Shown: in pieces, positions 19,435-32,810 of the stretch | Position numbering within the stretch: the first letter of the stretch is position 1 | Layout: each line of letters starts with the position of its first letter | Position numbers and translations under genes: made by a program | Notes under the pieces: generated by a model | What the model was told of the DNA's origin: nothing | The model's input: only the letters and a program-made list of their open reading frames with translations | Database searches by the model: none | Assembly: GCF_000702585.1 (NCBI RefSeq) | Contig: NZ_JNIQ01000001.1 | Location: 2,237,001 to 2,301,000, forward strand | Length of the DNA stretch: 64,000 nucleotides | Origin: Exiguobacterium aurantiacum DSM 6208 | Lineage (GTDB): Bacteria; Bacillota; Bacilli; Exiguobacteriales; Exiguobacteriaceae | Reading direction: 5' to 3'

Positions 19435-21123
19435 GTGGCATATGATGGATTAATGACATATCGTGTCGTGACAGAATTACAGGCGCTCGTCGGCGGACGA
19501 ATCAATCGCGTCCACCAACCGTACGCGCTCGACTTGATGATTCAAGTGCGGTCGAACCGGCAGAGCGTGCAGTTGCTCGTTTCGGCGAACGCGATGTACG
19601 CGCGGCTTCAACTGACGGATACCTCGATTAAAAACCCGCAAGAGCCTCCGATGTTTTGTATGATGCTCCGGAAACATATCGAGGGCGGCTTCATTACGGC
19701 CGTCGAGCAAATCGGACGGGACCGGGTCATCGTCTTCTCGATTCGCTCGCGCAACGAACTCGGCGACGAAGAGAACAAGAAAGTATATATCGAATTGATG
19801 GGACGTCACTCGAACGTCATCTTGACCAATGAGGACGGTAAAATCTTGGATGCGATCAAGCACTTGCCCCCGTCACAAAACACGTATCGGACGATCATGC
19901 CGGGAAGCGACTATTTGTTGCCACCCGCGCAAGACAAAGCCGATCCGCTCACTGGGCGGGAGGACGGATTGAAACGAATCGACTGGAACGCAGGCAAGCT
20001 CGATAAACAGCTCGTCGCTCACTTTTCCGGGCTCAGCCCTCAAGTCGCCCAAGAGATCGTGCACCGGGCCAACGTACCGAACCGAGCGAGCATCGAGACG
20101 GCGTTCAAGAGCGTAATCGATGACCTCACGGGGCCGTACGTGTTTCAACAGCTCGCCTCTGGCAAAGAACGATTCGCCCCGCTTCGCCTGACGTTCGGGG
20201 ACGTCACGTCTGAAGAGACGTACGACACGAGCAAGGAAGTGCTCGATCGCTTTTTCTACGAGAAAGCGAACCGGGACCGCGTCAAGCAGCAGGCCCATGA
20301 CGTCGAGCGTCTGCTCAAGTCTGAGCTCGAGCGCAACCAGTTGAAACGAAAGCGTCTGCTTGAAGATTTGAAAGCGACAGAACGGTCCGATGAGCTCCAA
20401 AAATATGGCGAGCTCTTGACGACCTACTTGTTCCAACTCGAGAAAGGGATGAAAGTCGCCCACGTCGTCGACTACTACGATGAAGACGGCGCCATGATCG
20501 ACATCCCGCTCGACCCGCTCAAAACACCGAATGAGAACGCGCAACGTTACTATAAGAAGTACAACAAACTAAAAGTCGCCAAAGTCGAGGTACAAAAGCA
20601 AATCGAGTTGAACGAGGCCGAAATCAGTTATTTAGAGACGCTCGTCGCCCAACTCGATGTCGCCTCCCCTCGTGATATCATCGAGATTCGCGAAGAACTG
20701 GCCGAGGGCGGTTATATCCGCCAAAAGCGCCAGAAGAAAAAACAAACGGCAAAAGTCGCGCTCGAAGGCTATACGTCATCGACCGGTACCGAGTTTTATG
20801 TTGGCAAGAACAATACGCAAAACGACCACTTGACGTTCAAGTTCGCGCGTCGTGATGAGATTTGGCTCCACGTGAAAGATATCCCAGGCTCACACGTCAT
20901 CATCCGCTCGACCGACCCGGATGAGACGACGCTCCTCGAAGCGGCGACGGTCGCGGCCTACTTCTCGAAAGCCCGTGCCTCGAGCGGTGTTCCCGTCGAC
21001 TACACGAAAGCACGCTACGTGAAAAAACCGAGCGGCGCCAAGCCCGGGTTCGTCATCTATACGGATCAGCAGACGGTGTACGTCACGCCGGATGAGCGGC
21101 TCGTCAAATCACTCCAGCAATGA
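19435..21123 (+). CDS. rqcH: Ribosome quality control protein RqcH (NEMF/Rqc2/FbpA family)
   Basis: RqcH binds 50S subunits carrying stalled peptidyl-tRNA and recruits tRNA-Ala to add C-terminal alanine tails that mark the peptide for degradation. The 562-residue protein has the order NFACT-N, HhH, coiled-coil M region (about residues 280-430, rich in Lys, Glu and Leu) and a C-terminal NFACT-R domain with DEIWLHVKDIPGSHVII. The GTG at 19435 fits the Bacillus N-terminus (AYDG), with AAAGGTGAT upstream. It stands alone on the plus strand with its own terminator. Confidence 0.95.
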   Translation: MAYDGLMTYRVVTELQALVGGRINRVHQPYALDLMIQVRSNRQSVQLLVSANAMYARLQLTDTSIKNPQEPPMFCMMLRKHIEGGFITAVEQIGRDRVIVFSIRSRNELGDEENKKVYIELMGRHSNVILTNEDGKILDAIKHLPPSQNTYRTIMPGSDYLLPPAQDKADPLTGREDGLKRIDWNAGKLDKQLVAHFSGLSPQVAQEIVHRANVPNRASIETAFKSVIDDLTGPYVFQQLASGKERFAPLRLTFGDVTSEETYDTSKEVLDRFFYEKANRDRVKQQAHDVERLLKSELERNQLKRKRLLEDLKATERSDELQKYGELLTTYLFQLEKGMKVAHVVDYYDEDGAMIDIPLDPLKTPNENAQRYYKKYNKLKVAKVEVQKQIELNEAEISYLETLVAQLDVASPRDIIEIREELAEGGYIRQKRQKKKQTAKVALEGYTSSTGTEFYVGKNNTQNDHLTFKFARRDEIWLHVKDIPGSHVIIRSTDPDETTLLEAATVAAYFSKARASSGVPVDYTKARYVKKPSGAKPGFVIYTDQQTVYVTPDERLVKSLQQ

Positions 21124-21126
21124 GTT

Positions 21127-21151
21127 CAGGCCACGTCATGCGACGTGGCCT
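21127..21151 (+). terminator. Hairpin after rqcH
   Basis: GGCCACGTC and GACGTGGCC form a 9-bp perfect stem with a 4-base loop, directly after the stop codon, followed by the T-rich TTGATTGT. Confidence 0.7.
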
Positions 21152-21402
21152 TGATTGTGGATGTCGTATAAATCGATGCTTCCTATCCCCTCCGCCGGCA
21201 CCCTCCGTTCCTGGGGCGATGCGGATGCCTCCGCAGTGCGTCCCGCACTTTACGGGGTCATCCTTGCATCGCTCTCCCCTAGGAGTTCGGGTGCCGCTCG
21301 GGCATCATCGAGCGTGGCATCTCTCATCTTCCGCCAAGAGATAACGTTGAGTGGTCGCTCGTCCGTGGCGCCGAAAGGACGAGCTCTTTATCAGGCAATC
21401 AT
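21152..21402. other. GC-rich non-coding interval with several hairpins
   Basis: No gene is credible in this 250-bp stretch between rqcH and the next gene. It contains nested pairings: GCGATGCGGATG (21216-21227) with CATCC and GCATCGC (21259-21263, 21266-21272), enclosing AGTGCG/CGCACT (21235-21240, 21244-21249); TGCCGCTCG (21292-21300) with CGAGC-GTGGCA (21309-21319); and CTCGTCC/GGACGAG (21358-21364, 21377-21383). It may be a structured RNA, a dispersed non-coding repeat or the relic of a small mobile element. The small open frames here do not resemble proteins. Confidence 0.55.
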
Positions 21403-21438
21403 AAACGAAGGCCCCGTCGCTTGACGGGGCCTTCGTTT
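21403..21438. terminator. Bidirectional terminator between rqcH region and the FUSC-type gene
   Basis: AAACGAAGGCCCCGTC and GACGGGGCCTTCGTTT form a 16-bp perfect stem with a GCTT loop, with A/T tails on both sides. The right arm includes part of the stop codon of the minus-strand gene that ends at 21437. Confidence 0.9.
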
Positions 21439-22372
21439 ATTTCGGGTCATGTTTGAACAACTCAAGCTGTTCATGGTAGTCGAGCAAGTGCCCGTGTAAA
21501 ATTTCAGATACGGATAAATCTTCATGGGGCAACGTGAACAGCGAATACGGCTTGTCACACGTGTACAAGATGTCGTGGTGATGCGCGAGTAAGTATAAAA
21601 ACTCGGACTCGAACGCCTTCCGCTCTTCCTCGTCCATCAATAAGAGCGCCTCGCGATGTTCCGCTAGGCTCTCAAGCAAGAGCACGAGCTTGTCCTCGAG
21701 ATGGATCAACAGCCGATACTGCTTGATCGTCAAATGCTTCAGCTTCACGTTCGTCACTTTCATATCTTCTTGGAGCATCATATGAAGTTCTTGATGCCCG
21801 AGAATCCGGGCCCGTGTCTCGAGCAGCTCACCCGGTGACCCGACGAGTTCACGCCAATGATGGAACATATACGCCGACGTCTTGCGAATCTCGCCGAGGA
21901 GCCGGTCTTCGTAACGTGGCGGCAAGAACGCATAGTTCACGCCGAGCGAGACGAAGACGCCGACCGCGGTCAACAGTGAACGCGTCCACGCGTAGTGAAA
22001 GAAGTCGGTCGTCGGGTTCTCGAGCATGAGCACGATGGCGAACGCCGCGTACGTCGACATGTGCGTCTTGTCGAACGTCGTGTTCAGCGTCAAGGCGACG
22101 ATGACGGCGAGACCGATCGAGATCGGGTTCACGCCGAACGCATAGACGATGAGCAAGCCGCACATCAGTCCAACCATCGTCCCGAAAATACGGCTGAACA
22201 CGATTTTCGAGGAACGTTTGACGGTCGGTTGCATCGCGACGACCGCGGCGATGGCGCCCATGCCCGAATAAATTCCGAACACATACCACGACAATGCGAT
22301 CGTGATCGCGACGGCGATGCCCGTCTTCAACGTCCGGAGTCCGACTTTCGGGATGTATCGCTTATCTATCAT
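21437..22372 (-). CDS. Aromatic acid exporter family / FUSC-like membrane protein (YgaE/UPF0421 type)
   Basis: The 311-residue protein has about four to five membrane segments in the first 150 residues (for example TLKTGIAVAITIALSWYVF and the VGLMCGLLIVYAFGV segment), then a long, mostly helical cytoplasmic C-terminal domain. The N-terminal RTLKTGIAVAI and MQPTVKRS motifs are typical of the Bacillales ArAE_1/UPF0421 family. Substrate is unknown; the family name comes from distant similarity to aromatic acid exporters. It overlaps the preceding gene by 4 bp (ATGA), so the two are probably one unit. Confidence 0.8.
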   Translation of the reverse strand: MIDKRYIPKVGLRTLKTGIAVAITIALSWYVFGIYSGMGAIAAVVAMQPTVKRSSKIVFSRIFGTMVGLMCGLLIVYAFGVNPISIGLAVIVALTLNTTFDKTHMSTYAAFAIVLMLENPTTDFFHYAWTRSLLTAVGVFVSLGVNYAFLPPRYEDRLLGEIRKTSAYMFHHWRELVGSPGELLETRARILGHQELHMMLQEDMKVTNVKLKHLTIKQYRLLIHLEDKLVLLLESLAEHREALLLMDEEERKAFESEFLYLLAHHHDILYTCDKPYSLFTLPHEDLSVSEILHGHLLDYHEQLELFKHDPK

Positions 22373-23199
22373 TTCAATTCAACCTTCCCTGTCTCAGCAA
22401 TCAAATGGATCGTCGGTCGATTCGAGTTTGACAGCTGATACACACCGCCGCCAATTTCGTTATAACGGTCGGCCGCGGTCACACTGCCACCCGTATTAAC
22501 GTTCACTTGCCCGGTCGCATGTCGCGGCTCGAACGTGAGCGCCCCGGCCTCGGTTTGAACGGTCAACGCCTGATTGACGACGATGTCGCGCACGGACGCC
22601 TCGCGGTAAGAACGGATATCCGCTTGCACGACCCGGACCGTCTCAAGCGTCACATCACTCCGCGTCTCGACGCGGAGTCGGTCCGACTCGACTTTCGTCA
22701 AGTTGACCGCATTCGCATCCAAGACGATCGACTTCGCGATCAAACCTTGTCCCGTCACTTGTTCGGCCGTCACATCAATCGATGTCATCGAGCTCGGCAG
22801 GGCGACGCGTATTTTATAGCGTGACGGAGACTCGCTCGGTCGGCTGCCGAACTGGCTGAAGCGGCCGAACCGTTCGACGACCGAAATCGTATCCCCGACC
22901 GCCTTCACTTTTACTGTCCGTTCCTTCGAGTTCGTCTGCAGCACCTCGATTTGCACTTTTTCATTCGTGCTGCGGACGAACTCGACATTGCCGTGTGCCG
23001 TCTCAAGCCGAAGCTTCTTCATTTGGTAGCGGTCCTCGTATTTGTCCCCGAGTGCCAACACGTCGCTAAATACGAATAAGTTCACAAAAAAGAGGACGGG
23101 GAGGGCGAGGAAAACGAGACCGAACGTGATTTTACGATGCTTCGGGATGTCTTGAAAGCGGGCTTTCCACGACTTCCCTTTCATTCTAGAGTACGCCAT
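22369..23199 (-). CDS. Membrane-anchored protein with C-terminal DUF4097-like beta domain
   Basis: I do not recognise a specific family. The 276-residue product begins with a basic stretch, then one membrane helix (about residues 28-48, FGLVFLALPVLFFVNLFVF). The outside part is built of repeating short beta strands with many Val, Thr and Ser, as in DUF4097/adhesin-like bactofilin-type stacks. Start ATG 23199 has AAGGAG at 6 bp; a TAGAAT preceded by TGT at 23229-23234 may be an extended -10. It is coupled to the following membrane transporter-like gene. Confidence 0.65.
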   Translation of the reverse strand: MAYSRMKGKSWKARFQDIPKHRKITFGLVFLALPVLFFVNLFVFSDVLALGDKYEDRYQMKKLRLETAHGNVEFVRSTNEKVQIEVLQTNSKERTVKVKAVGDTISVVERFGRFSQFGSRPSESPSRYKIRVALPSSMTSIDVTAEQVTGQGLIAKSIVLDANAVNLTKVESDRLRVETRSDVTLETVRVVQADIRSYREASVRDIVVNQALTVQTEAGALTFEPRHATGQVNVNTGGSVTAADRYNEIGGGVYQLSNSNRPTIHLIAETGKVELK

Positions 23200-23261
23200 A
23201 TCTATCTCCTTCTTCATCTGCTTTCCCTATTCTAACACGTTCAGTATCCCATGGTGCGCAT

Positions 23262-23292
23262 AGAAAAAGAATCCGCCCGAAGGTGGATTCTT
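23262..23292 (-). terminator. Terminator of the pyr operon after pyrE
   Basis: Minus strand AAGAATCC...GGATTCTT stem of 8 bp extended by further pairs around TTCG, followed by TTTCT. It separates pyrE from the next gene. Confidence 0.85.
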
Positions 23293-23303
23293 AGAAGGGT
23301 GGA

Positions 23304-23913
23304 TCATGATGTGACGCGTTCGTTCCAACCTGTCGGATCAGTTCGCCAGTCATGCAATGAAGCAGCTTCTTCTTTACTGATGATCCGCTTCTTGACGGCG
23401 ACGTCGAGCAAATCCGATAGGGTCGTCAGCGCGTGGGCGCTGAAACCGGACTCCAACAGATTGATGGCGAGACGGCTCAGGCTGTATGAGAAGATCGCTT
23501 GAATCTTCACGACTTCTCCGCCCGCTTTCTCGACCGCCCGAGCGGCCTTGATGCTCGACTCCCCGGTCGACAACAAATCCTCGATCACGACGACACGAGC
23601 CCCCGGTTCGAACCGGCCCTCGATTTGATTCCCTTTGCCGTGCCCTTTCGCGCTCGACCGGACGTAGACGAGCGGTAAACCGAGACGATCGGCGACAAGC
23701 GTCGCATGCGGAATCCCTGCTGTCGCCGTCCCCGCGATGACATCGACGTCGAGCAATCGAATCTCTTCGACGAGCGCGTCGACGATCAAGTTACGAACCT
23801 CGGGATAGCTAAGCGTCAAGCGGTTGTCACAATAAATCGGACTCTTCAGTCCGCTCGACCATGTGTATGGGTTATCCGGCGACAGCGTCACGGCCTCAAT
23901 TTTTAACAATGCT

Positions 23914-23930
<17 letters not shown>
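23304..23930 (-). CDS. pyrE: Orotate phosphoribosyltransferase
   Basis: PyrE joins orotate to PRPP to give orotidine monophosphate. The PRPP-binding motif VVVIEDLLSTGESS and the flexible catalytic loop region SAKGHGKGNQIEG are present in the 208-residue protein. It is the last gene of the operon and overlaps pyrF by 17 bp. Confidence 0.96.
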
Positions 23931-26231
<2,301 letters not shown>

Positions 26232-26235
<4 letters not shown>

Positions 26236-29200
26236 ACGGTCACCCCGAAAGTCGTGAACGCCGGCAGGCTCGTCGTTTGGAACGACAGGCTCTCGATGAC
26301 TTGGAGCAGCGCCGTGACCGTGTCGAGCGATGTCAGACAGAGTACCCCTTGCTCGGCTGCGGCCCGACGAATGATAAAGCCGTCTTTCGTCGCGAGGGCG
26401 TCACGCGTCGTCGTGTTCAAGACGATGTCGACTTCACCCCGTTCGATGACGCTCAGCATCGTCTCTCCGGCCTCATTGATTTTACCGACCGGATGGACCG
26501 GCAATCCATCTGCCGAGAGCGCAAGTGCCGTCCCGGACGTGGCCATCAAGCGGAACCCGAGTCGGTTGAAGCGACGCGCGATGTCGAGCGCTTCCTCCTT
26601 GTCTTGATCGGCGACGGTCAACAGGACGTTGCCTTTCAAGGCGATCGTCATCCCGGCAGCGACGAGTCCTTTATACAGCGCTTTTTCGAGCGTCCGGTCT
26701 GTCGCCATGACTTCACCGGTCGATTTCATCTCTGGTCCGAGTGAAGGGTCGACTTCTTTTAATTTCGCGAAACTGAACACCGGCACTTTGACCGAAATCG
26801 CGTCCGCTTCCGGATGCAGGCCGGTCCCGAGACCGAGTTGTTTAAGACTCGTCCCGAGAATCGTTTGCGTGGCGATGCGTGCGACCGGAAGGCCCGTCAC
26901 TTTCGAGATGAACGGGACGGTCCGGCTCGCCCGCGGGTTAACTTCGATGACGTATAGATCGTCAGCGTAGACGAACTGGATGTTGAGCAACCCTTTGATT
27001 CGGAACGCCTTGGCGAGTTTGATCGTATAGTCGACGACTTTTTGTTTCAACTCTGCGCTCAACCGTTGCGGCGGATAGACCGCGATCGAATCGCCCGAAT
27101 GGACCCCGGCCCGCTCGATATGTTCCATGATGCCCGGGATGTAGACGTCCGTCCCGTCACAGATGGCATCGACTTCGATCTCGATTCCCGTCAAGTAGCG
27201 ATCGATGAGGACGGGGCGGTCTTTCGAGGCGACGACGGCGTGACGCATGTACCGTTCGAGCTCCGAGCGCTCATAGACGATTTCCATCGCTCGGCCGCCG
27301 AGGACATAAGACGGGCGGACGAGCACCGGATAGCCGAGCAGTTCGGCACAGGCGACGGCTTCTTCGACCGTGACCGCCGTCTTGCCTGGCGGTTGAGCAA
27401 GCTGTTCGGCCGAGAGCGTCGCTTCGAACGCTTTCCGGTCTTCGGCACGGTCGATGTCTTCAAGCGATGTCCCTAAAATTTGTACCCCTTCCGCTTCAAG
27501 TGAAGCCGCCAAATTGATGGCCGTCTGGCCACCGAACTGGACGATGACGCCGAGCGGTTGTTCGTTCTCGATGACCTCGAGCACGTCTTCGGTCGTGAGC
27601 GGTTCGAAATAGAGTCGGTCCGAGATCGAGAAATCGGTCGACACCGTCTCCGGGTTGTTGTTGATGATGATTGCTTCATACCCTGCGTCACGGATCGTCT
27701 GAATCGAGTGGACGGTCGCGTAGTCGAACTCGACACCTTGGCCGATGCGGATCGGGCCGGAGCCGAGGACGAGAATGGACGGCTTGTCCGTTTTCACCGC
27801 TTCGTTCTCGACTTCATACGTCCCGTAGAAGTACGGTGTCTCCGAGGCGAATTCGGCGGCACACGTATCGACCATCTTATACACCGGCCGGATGCCCCAG
27901 TCGTTCCGGAGCGACGTGACCGTCTCCACGCTCTCGTTCACGATCCGGGCGATCATCTTGTCGCTGAAGCCGAGTCGTTTCGTTTCGGCGAGGCGCTCTT
28001 TCGAGAGCGGCTCACGCCGGAGCGTCTCTTCTTGTTGCCAAATTCGATCGAGTTTCGCTAAAAAGAAGCGATCGATCTTTGTCAGCTCATGCAGCTGTTC
28101 CGTCGAATAGCCGCGGCGGAGCGCCTCGTAGAGCATCCACAATCGCTCATCGGTCGGCGTCGTCAGCTCGCGATCGAGTTCATTCGCACTCAGTTCCGCG
28201 AGCCGTGGCATGGCCAAGTCTTCCGTCCCGAGCTCGAGCGAGCGGACGGCCTTCAAGAGCGCTTCTTCTAAATTACGGCCGATCGCCATCACTTCCCCGG
28301 TCGCTTTCATTTGCGTGCCGAGACGGCGGTCGGCGGTCTCGAACTTATCGAACGCGAAGCGCGGGATTTTGGCGACGACGTAGTCGAGCGCCGGTTCGAA
28401 CGAGGCGTAACTCGTTTCCGTCACCGGGTTTTTCAATTCCGATAACTTATAGCCGACCGCTACTTTGGCAGCGAGCTTTGCGATCGGATAGCCTGTCGCT
28501 TTCGAAGCGAGCGCCGAGCTGCGTGAGACACGCGGGTTGACCTCGATAACGTAATACGTGAAGCTGTCCGGGTCGAGGGCGAACTGGATGTTACAACCGC
28601 CTTCGATGCCGAGGGCGCGGATGATGTCGAGCGAGACGCTGCGGAGCATCTGGTAATCGCGGTCTGACAATGTCTGCGTCGGGGCGAAGACGATCGAGTC
28701 GCCCGTATGGACCCCGACCGGATCAAAGTTTTCCATCGCACAGACGATGATCGCTTGGTCGCTCGAGTCACGCATGACCTCGTATTCGACTTCTTTCATG
28801 CCGGCGATCGACTTCTCGAGCAATACTTGCGTCACCGGGCTCGCTTTCAGTCCTGATTCGACGAACTGTTCGAATTCATTCCGGTCATGGGCGATCCCAC
28901 CACCGGTTCCTCCGAGTGTGTACGCCGGGCGGATGATGATCGGGTAACCGATCCGGTCGGCGAATCCCCAAGCCGACTCGAGCGTCTGGACGATCTCACT
29001 TTCAGGCACACCATGTCCAAGTTTATACATCAAATCGCGGAACTGTTCACGGTCCTCGGCTTGTTCGATGGCCGACAATTTCGTACCGAGCAGTTCGACA
29101 CCGCAATCTTCAAGCACGCCGCGGCGGTCAAGTTCCATCGCCAAGTTGAGCCCCGTCTGTCCACCGAGCGTCGCAAGCAGCGCGTCGGGACGTTCTTGCC

Positions 29201-29435
29201 GGATGATACGCTCGACAAACTCCGGTTCGAGCGGTTCGATGTAGACGCGATCTGCCGTCGTCGGATCGGTCATGATCGTCGCCGGGTTCGAGTTGACGAG
29301 GATGACCTCGTATCCTTCTTCTTTCAACGCTAGACACGCCTGGGTACCAGCATAGTCAAATTCTGCCGCCTGTCCGATGACGATCGGGCCGGATCCGATT
29401 ACAAGGATTTTCTGAATATCTGGTCGTTTTGGCAT
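26232..29435 (-). CDS. carB: Carbamoyl-phosphate synthase large subunit (pyrimidine-specific)
   Basis: CarB (PyrAB) makes carbamoyl phosphate from bicarbonate, ATP and ammonia supplied by CarA. The 1067-residue protein has two homologous ATP-grasp halves (each starting with an [23 protein letters not shown] segment, near residues 10 and 555), an oligomerisation region between them and a C-terminal MGS-like allosteric domain from about residue 930. Full length with no interruption. Location in the pyr operon indicates the pyrimidine-controlled form. Confidence 0.97.
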
Positions 29436-29436
29436 G

Positions 29437-30519
29437 TCATATTCCTACTTTCTGTTTGTTTTCTTGGACGAGTGTCATGAAACGGTCGAATAAGTCATTG
29501 GCATCGTAAGGTCCCGGTGCCGCTTCCGGATGGTATTGGACCGAGAACGTCGGATGATGCAAGTGTCTCACACCTTCGACCGTCCCATCGTTGACGGCCC
29601 GATGCGTGACGATGAGCGAGGTGTGTGCGAGTGAGGACTCCTCGACCGCGTATCCATGGTTTTGCGAGGTGATTGTCACCGCACCGGTCTCAAGTTCGAG
29701 CACCGGATGATTGGCGCCGCGATGGCCGAACGGGAGTTTGAACGTATTCGCACCGCCCGCGAGCGAAATCAATTGATGGCCGAGACAAATCCCGAAAATC
29801 GGTAGTTTCGGCATGAGCGTCTCGATGAGCGGGAGAGCCGTCGGGACGTCTTTCGGGTCACCCGGTCCGTTCGACAGCATAACGCCGTCCGGTTCGTAGC
29901 GCATCACTTCTTCGGCCGTCACGTCGTGCGGCAAGACGACGACTTCACAGTCGCGCTTCACGAGTTCACGCATGATGCCGAGCTTCGCCCCGAAATCGAT
30001 GAGGGCGATGCGCGGTCCGCTTCCTGTCGTGACGTAGGCCCGTTTCGTCGACACACGTTCGACTTGATCGGTACGCAGCTCGTCTCCGAACCGGCTCGCC
30101 ACGGTCGCCCACGTCGATTCCCCGTCGACCATGACGCCGCGCATGACCCCGCGTGAACGAAGATGGCGCGTGAGCATCCGAGTGTCGATGCCTTCTAGTC
30201 CCGGGATCCCGAAGCGCTTGAGCGTTTCCGACAACGTCGCCGTCGAGCGGAAGTTTGATGGCGTCTCGCACACTTCTTTGACGATGAGCCCTTTCGCCAT
30301 CGGGACGGTCGTCTCGAAATCTTCTCGGTTCACCCCGTAGTTCCCGATCAATGGATTCGTCAACACGATGAGCTGGTCGCAGTAAGACGGGTCGGATAAC
30401 ATCTCTTGATACCCGGTCATCCCCGTCTGGAACACGACTTCCCCGCTCGTCTCGACATCAGCGCCGAACGCCTTCCCAACAAATGTCGTCCCGTCCTCAA
30501 GCCATAATGTTCGTTTCAT
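29437..30519 (-). CDS. carA: Carbamoyl-phosphate synthase small (glutaminase) subunit
   Basis: CarA (PyrAA) hydrolyses glutamine and delivers ammonia to CarB. The class I amidotransferase nucleophile is in FGICLGHQ, and the His-Glu pair is in [11 protein letters not shown]. Length 360. One base separates it from carB; it overlaps pyrC by 23 bp. Confidence 0.97.
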   Translation of the reverse strand: MKRTLWLEDGTTFVGKAFGADVETSGEVVFQTGMTGYQEMLSDPSYCDQLIVLTNPLIGNYGVNREDFETTVPMAKGLIVKEVCETPSNFRSTATLSETLKRFGIPGLEGIDTRMLTRHLRSRGVMRGVMVDGESTWATVASRFGDELRTDQVERVSTKRAYVTTGSGPRIALIDFGAKLGIMRELVKRDCEVVVLPHDVTAEEVMRYEPDGVMLSNGPGDPKDVPTALPLIETLMPKLPIFGICLGHQLISLAGGANTFKLPFGHRGANHPVLELETGAVTITSQNHGYAVEESSLAHTSLIVTHRAVNDGTVEGVRHLHHPTFSVQYHPEAAPGPYDANDLFDRFMTLVQENKQKVGI

Positions 30520-31777
30520 CGAATCTCCCCTTATATACGATTTCTCCGGCCGCGATCGTCATGACCGGCCATCCTGTCAGTTCTTTCCTTGCGAACGGTG
30601 TATTCTTCCCTTTCGAACGGAACGTCGCCGGGTCGACCTGGCGCACCGTGTTCGTGTCGACGAGAACGAGGTCTGCTGCTCGGCCGACACCGATTATCCC
30701 GTAAGGCAAACCGAACACGTCACTCGGCCGCTTCGTCATCCACTCGATGAGCGCCGCCTCTTCCATCTGCCCCGTTTTGACGAACGTCGTGTACAGGAGC
30801 GGGAACGCGGTCTCGAACCCGGTGATACCGAATGGCGCCCGTTCCATCCCTTCCGCTTTCTCTTCTGCCGTATGCGGGGCATGGTCGGTCGCGATCATAT
30901 CGATCGTCCCGTCGCGCAATCCTTCTAACAGCGCCTCCCGGTCGTCTGCGCTCCGGAGCGGCGGATTCATCTTGAAGTTCGAATCCAGACCCGGGATGTC
31001 ATCTTCGCACAAGACGAGGTGGTGCGGCGTCACTTCGGCCGTGACGTGAATGCCCGCTCGTTTGGCGTCACGAATGACACGGACCGACTGCCTAGACGAG
31101 ACGTGGCAGACGTGATAGTGGCAACCGGTCTCTTCGGCGATCAAGACGTCGCGGGCGATGTGGATGCTCTCGGCGAGGCTCGGGATGCCTTGGATACCAT
31201 GTTCTTCACTGAACCGGCCTTCGTGGACCGAACCGGCCTTGAGCGTATTATCCTCGCAGTGTGCGACGACCGCTTTCCCGAGCCGTTTCGCCTCGCGCAT
31301 CGCCTCGCGCATCATCGCCGCTGCTTGGACGCCGACACCGTCATCCGTGAACGCGAACGCGTCCGCGAGTGATGCCATGTCAACTTGCTCGGTTCCGAGC
31401 TGTCGCTTCGTGATGGCCGCGTATGGCAGCACGCGCACTACGGCGTCTTGTTCGATTTTCGTCAACAAATCGTCCATCGTCGCCCGGTCGTCCGGGACGG
31501 GGCGTGTGTTCGGCATGGCGCAGATCGTCGTAAAGCCGCCGGCCGCTGCCGCCTCGGTCCCTGTCTTGATCGTCTCTTTCTTCTCACCGCCCGGTTCACG
31601 CAAATGGACGTGCACGTCGACAAGTCCTGGGATGAGGAGCTTCCCGCTCGCGTCGATCAAGTCGTGACCGTTCGTCGGCCCATCATAGTCGACCGAACGA
31701 ATGATGCCGTCCTCGATCAATACATCACTTGTCCGTTTCATGTTCCCGTCATACCAAGTTGCTCGTTGAAGTATCAT
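30497..31777 (-). CDS. pyrC: Dihydroorotase
   Basis: PyrC closes carbamoyl aspartate to dihydroorotate. The metal-binding motif [16 protein letters not shown] and the C-terminal [10 protein letters not shown] mark a type I cyclic amidohydrolase. Length 426. It overlaps pyrB by 4 bp and carA by 23 bp. Confidence 0.97.
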   Translation of the reverse strand: MILQRATWYDGNMKRTSDVLIEDGIIRSVDYDGPTNGHDLIDASGKLLIPGLVDVHVHLREPGGEKKETIKTGTEAAAAGGFTTICAMPNTRPVPDDRATMDDLLTKIEQDAVVRVLPYAAITKRQLGTEQVDMASLADAFAFTDDGVGVQAAAMMREAMREAKRLGKAVVAHCEDNTLKAGSVHEGRFSEEHGIQGIPSLAESIHIARDVLIAEETGCHYHVCHVSSRQSVRVIRDAKRAGIHVTAEVTPHHLVLCEDDIPGLDSNFKMNPPLRSADDREALLEGLRDGTIDMIATDHAPHTAEEKAEGMERAPFGITGFETAFPLLYTTFVKTGQMEEAALIEWMTKRPSDVFGLPYGIIGVGRAADLVLVDTNTVRQVDPATFRSKGKNTPFARKELTGWPVMTIAAGEIVYKGRFDETNIMA

Positions 31778-32679
31778 AATTGTCCCCCTAATGCTCGTTG
31801 TAAGATGGCCATGCGTGCATATACCCCGTTCGTCATCTGTGGAAAGATACGCGACTGTGGATGTTCAATCAAACTGCCCGCGATCTCGACGTCCCGATTG
31901 ACCGGGGCCGGATGCATGATGATCGCGCTCGGCTTCATTCTGCCGACTCGCTCGACCGTCAAGCCGAAGCGGGCGTGATAGTCTTCTTTCGAGAATATGT
32001 CACCCATGATGTGGCGTTCGTGTTGGACGCGGAGCAACATGATGACATCACAGTCTGGCAAGACGTCGTCAATGTCGCGATGAACGAGTCCCATCGACTC
32101 GTCCCACCACGTGGTCGGGCTACAGCCGACGACGTTCGCGCCGAGTCGTTTCAATACCGATGCGTTCGACCGGGCGACACGACTATGGACGAGGTCGCCA
32201 CAGATGGCGACGTTCAAGCCTTGAAACGTTTTGTACTCTTCATAGATGGTGACGAGGTCGAGCAGCGACTGCGACGGGTGTTCCCCGCTGCCGTCTCCTC
32301 CGTTCAACACCGGGATGGACAGCTTCTCGACGAGCTCGTGATAGTACCCATCCTCCGGGTGACGGATGACGAGGGCGTCGACACCGATCGCCTCGAGCGT
32401 CTTGCACGTGTCGTAGAGCGTCTCGCCTTTCGTCACCGACGACGTTGCCACGTCGAACGGGATCTCTTGGATCTTCAAATGTCGCTCGGCCATTTGAAAC
32501 GAATTTTTCGTCCGCGTCGAGTTTTCAAAGAACAAGTTCGCGACCGTCTTCCCATCAAACAGTGGGGGCATGTCACCTTGTTTGTAGCGCAGCGACTCCT
32601 CAATCATTCCCATGATCTCTTCTAACGTGAGCGTATCCAGACTGACAAAATGTTTCGGTTGTTGTTTGATCAAGTTCAT
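31774..32679 (-). CDS. pyrB: Aspartate carbamoyltransferase catalytic chain
   Basis: PyrB joins carbamoyl phosphate to aspartate. Motifs [26 protein letters not shown] and [11 protein letters not shown] bind the substrates. Start ATG 32679 has AAAGGAGGAG upstream; the longer frame runs into the attenuator. Length 301. No regulatory chain gene is nearby, as expected for Firmicutes. Confidence 0.97.
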   Translation of the reverse strand: MNLIKQQPKHFVSLDTLTLEEIMGMIEESLRYKQGDMPPLFDGKTVANLFFENSTRTKNSFQMAERHLKIQEIPFDVATSSVTKGETLYDTCKTLEAIGVDALVIRHPEDGYYHELVEKLSIPVLNGGDGSGEHPSQSLLDLVTIYEEYKTFQGLNVAICGDLVHSRVARSNASVLKRLGANVVGCSPTTWWDESMGLVHRDIDDVLPDCDVIMLLRVQHERHIMGDIFSKEDYHARFGLTVERVGRMKPSAIIMHPAPVNRDVEIAGSLIEHPQSRIFPQMTNGVYARMAILQRALGGQL

Positions 32680-32711
32680 GTTCGTCTCCTCCTTTTTCGT
32701 AGAAGGCAAAG

Positions 32712-32810
32712 AGAAAAGGCGCCTCTTCACCTACGTGAAGGGACGCCTTCATTTGGGTAGACTACACCCAAATAAACGAGCCTTCACTTTGCCGACCTCA
32801 CGGGATCGAA
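32712..32810 (-). promoter_or_regulatory. PyrR-dependent transcription attenuator before pyrB
   Basis: In order on the minus strand: a PyrR-binding motif GATCCCGTGAGGTC (32794-32807), an antiterminator-type hairpin with ATTTGGGT/ACCCAAAT arms (32751-32773), and a terminator hairpin (AAGGCGTCCCTTCAC with GTGAAGAGGCGCCTT, 32712-32750) followed by TTTTCTCTTT. This is the standard three-part Bacillus attenuator between pyrP and pyrB. Consensus for the binding loop is from the Bacillus system. Confidence 0.87.

Noticed and set aside
21120-21424. Small plus-strand open frames after rqcH
   Set aside because: Their predicted proteins are rich in Pro, Arg and Ser without domains and run across hairpins; the sequence looks structural rather than coding.
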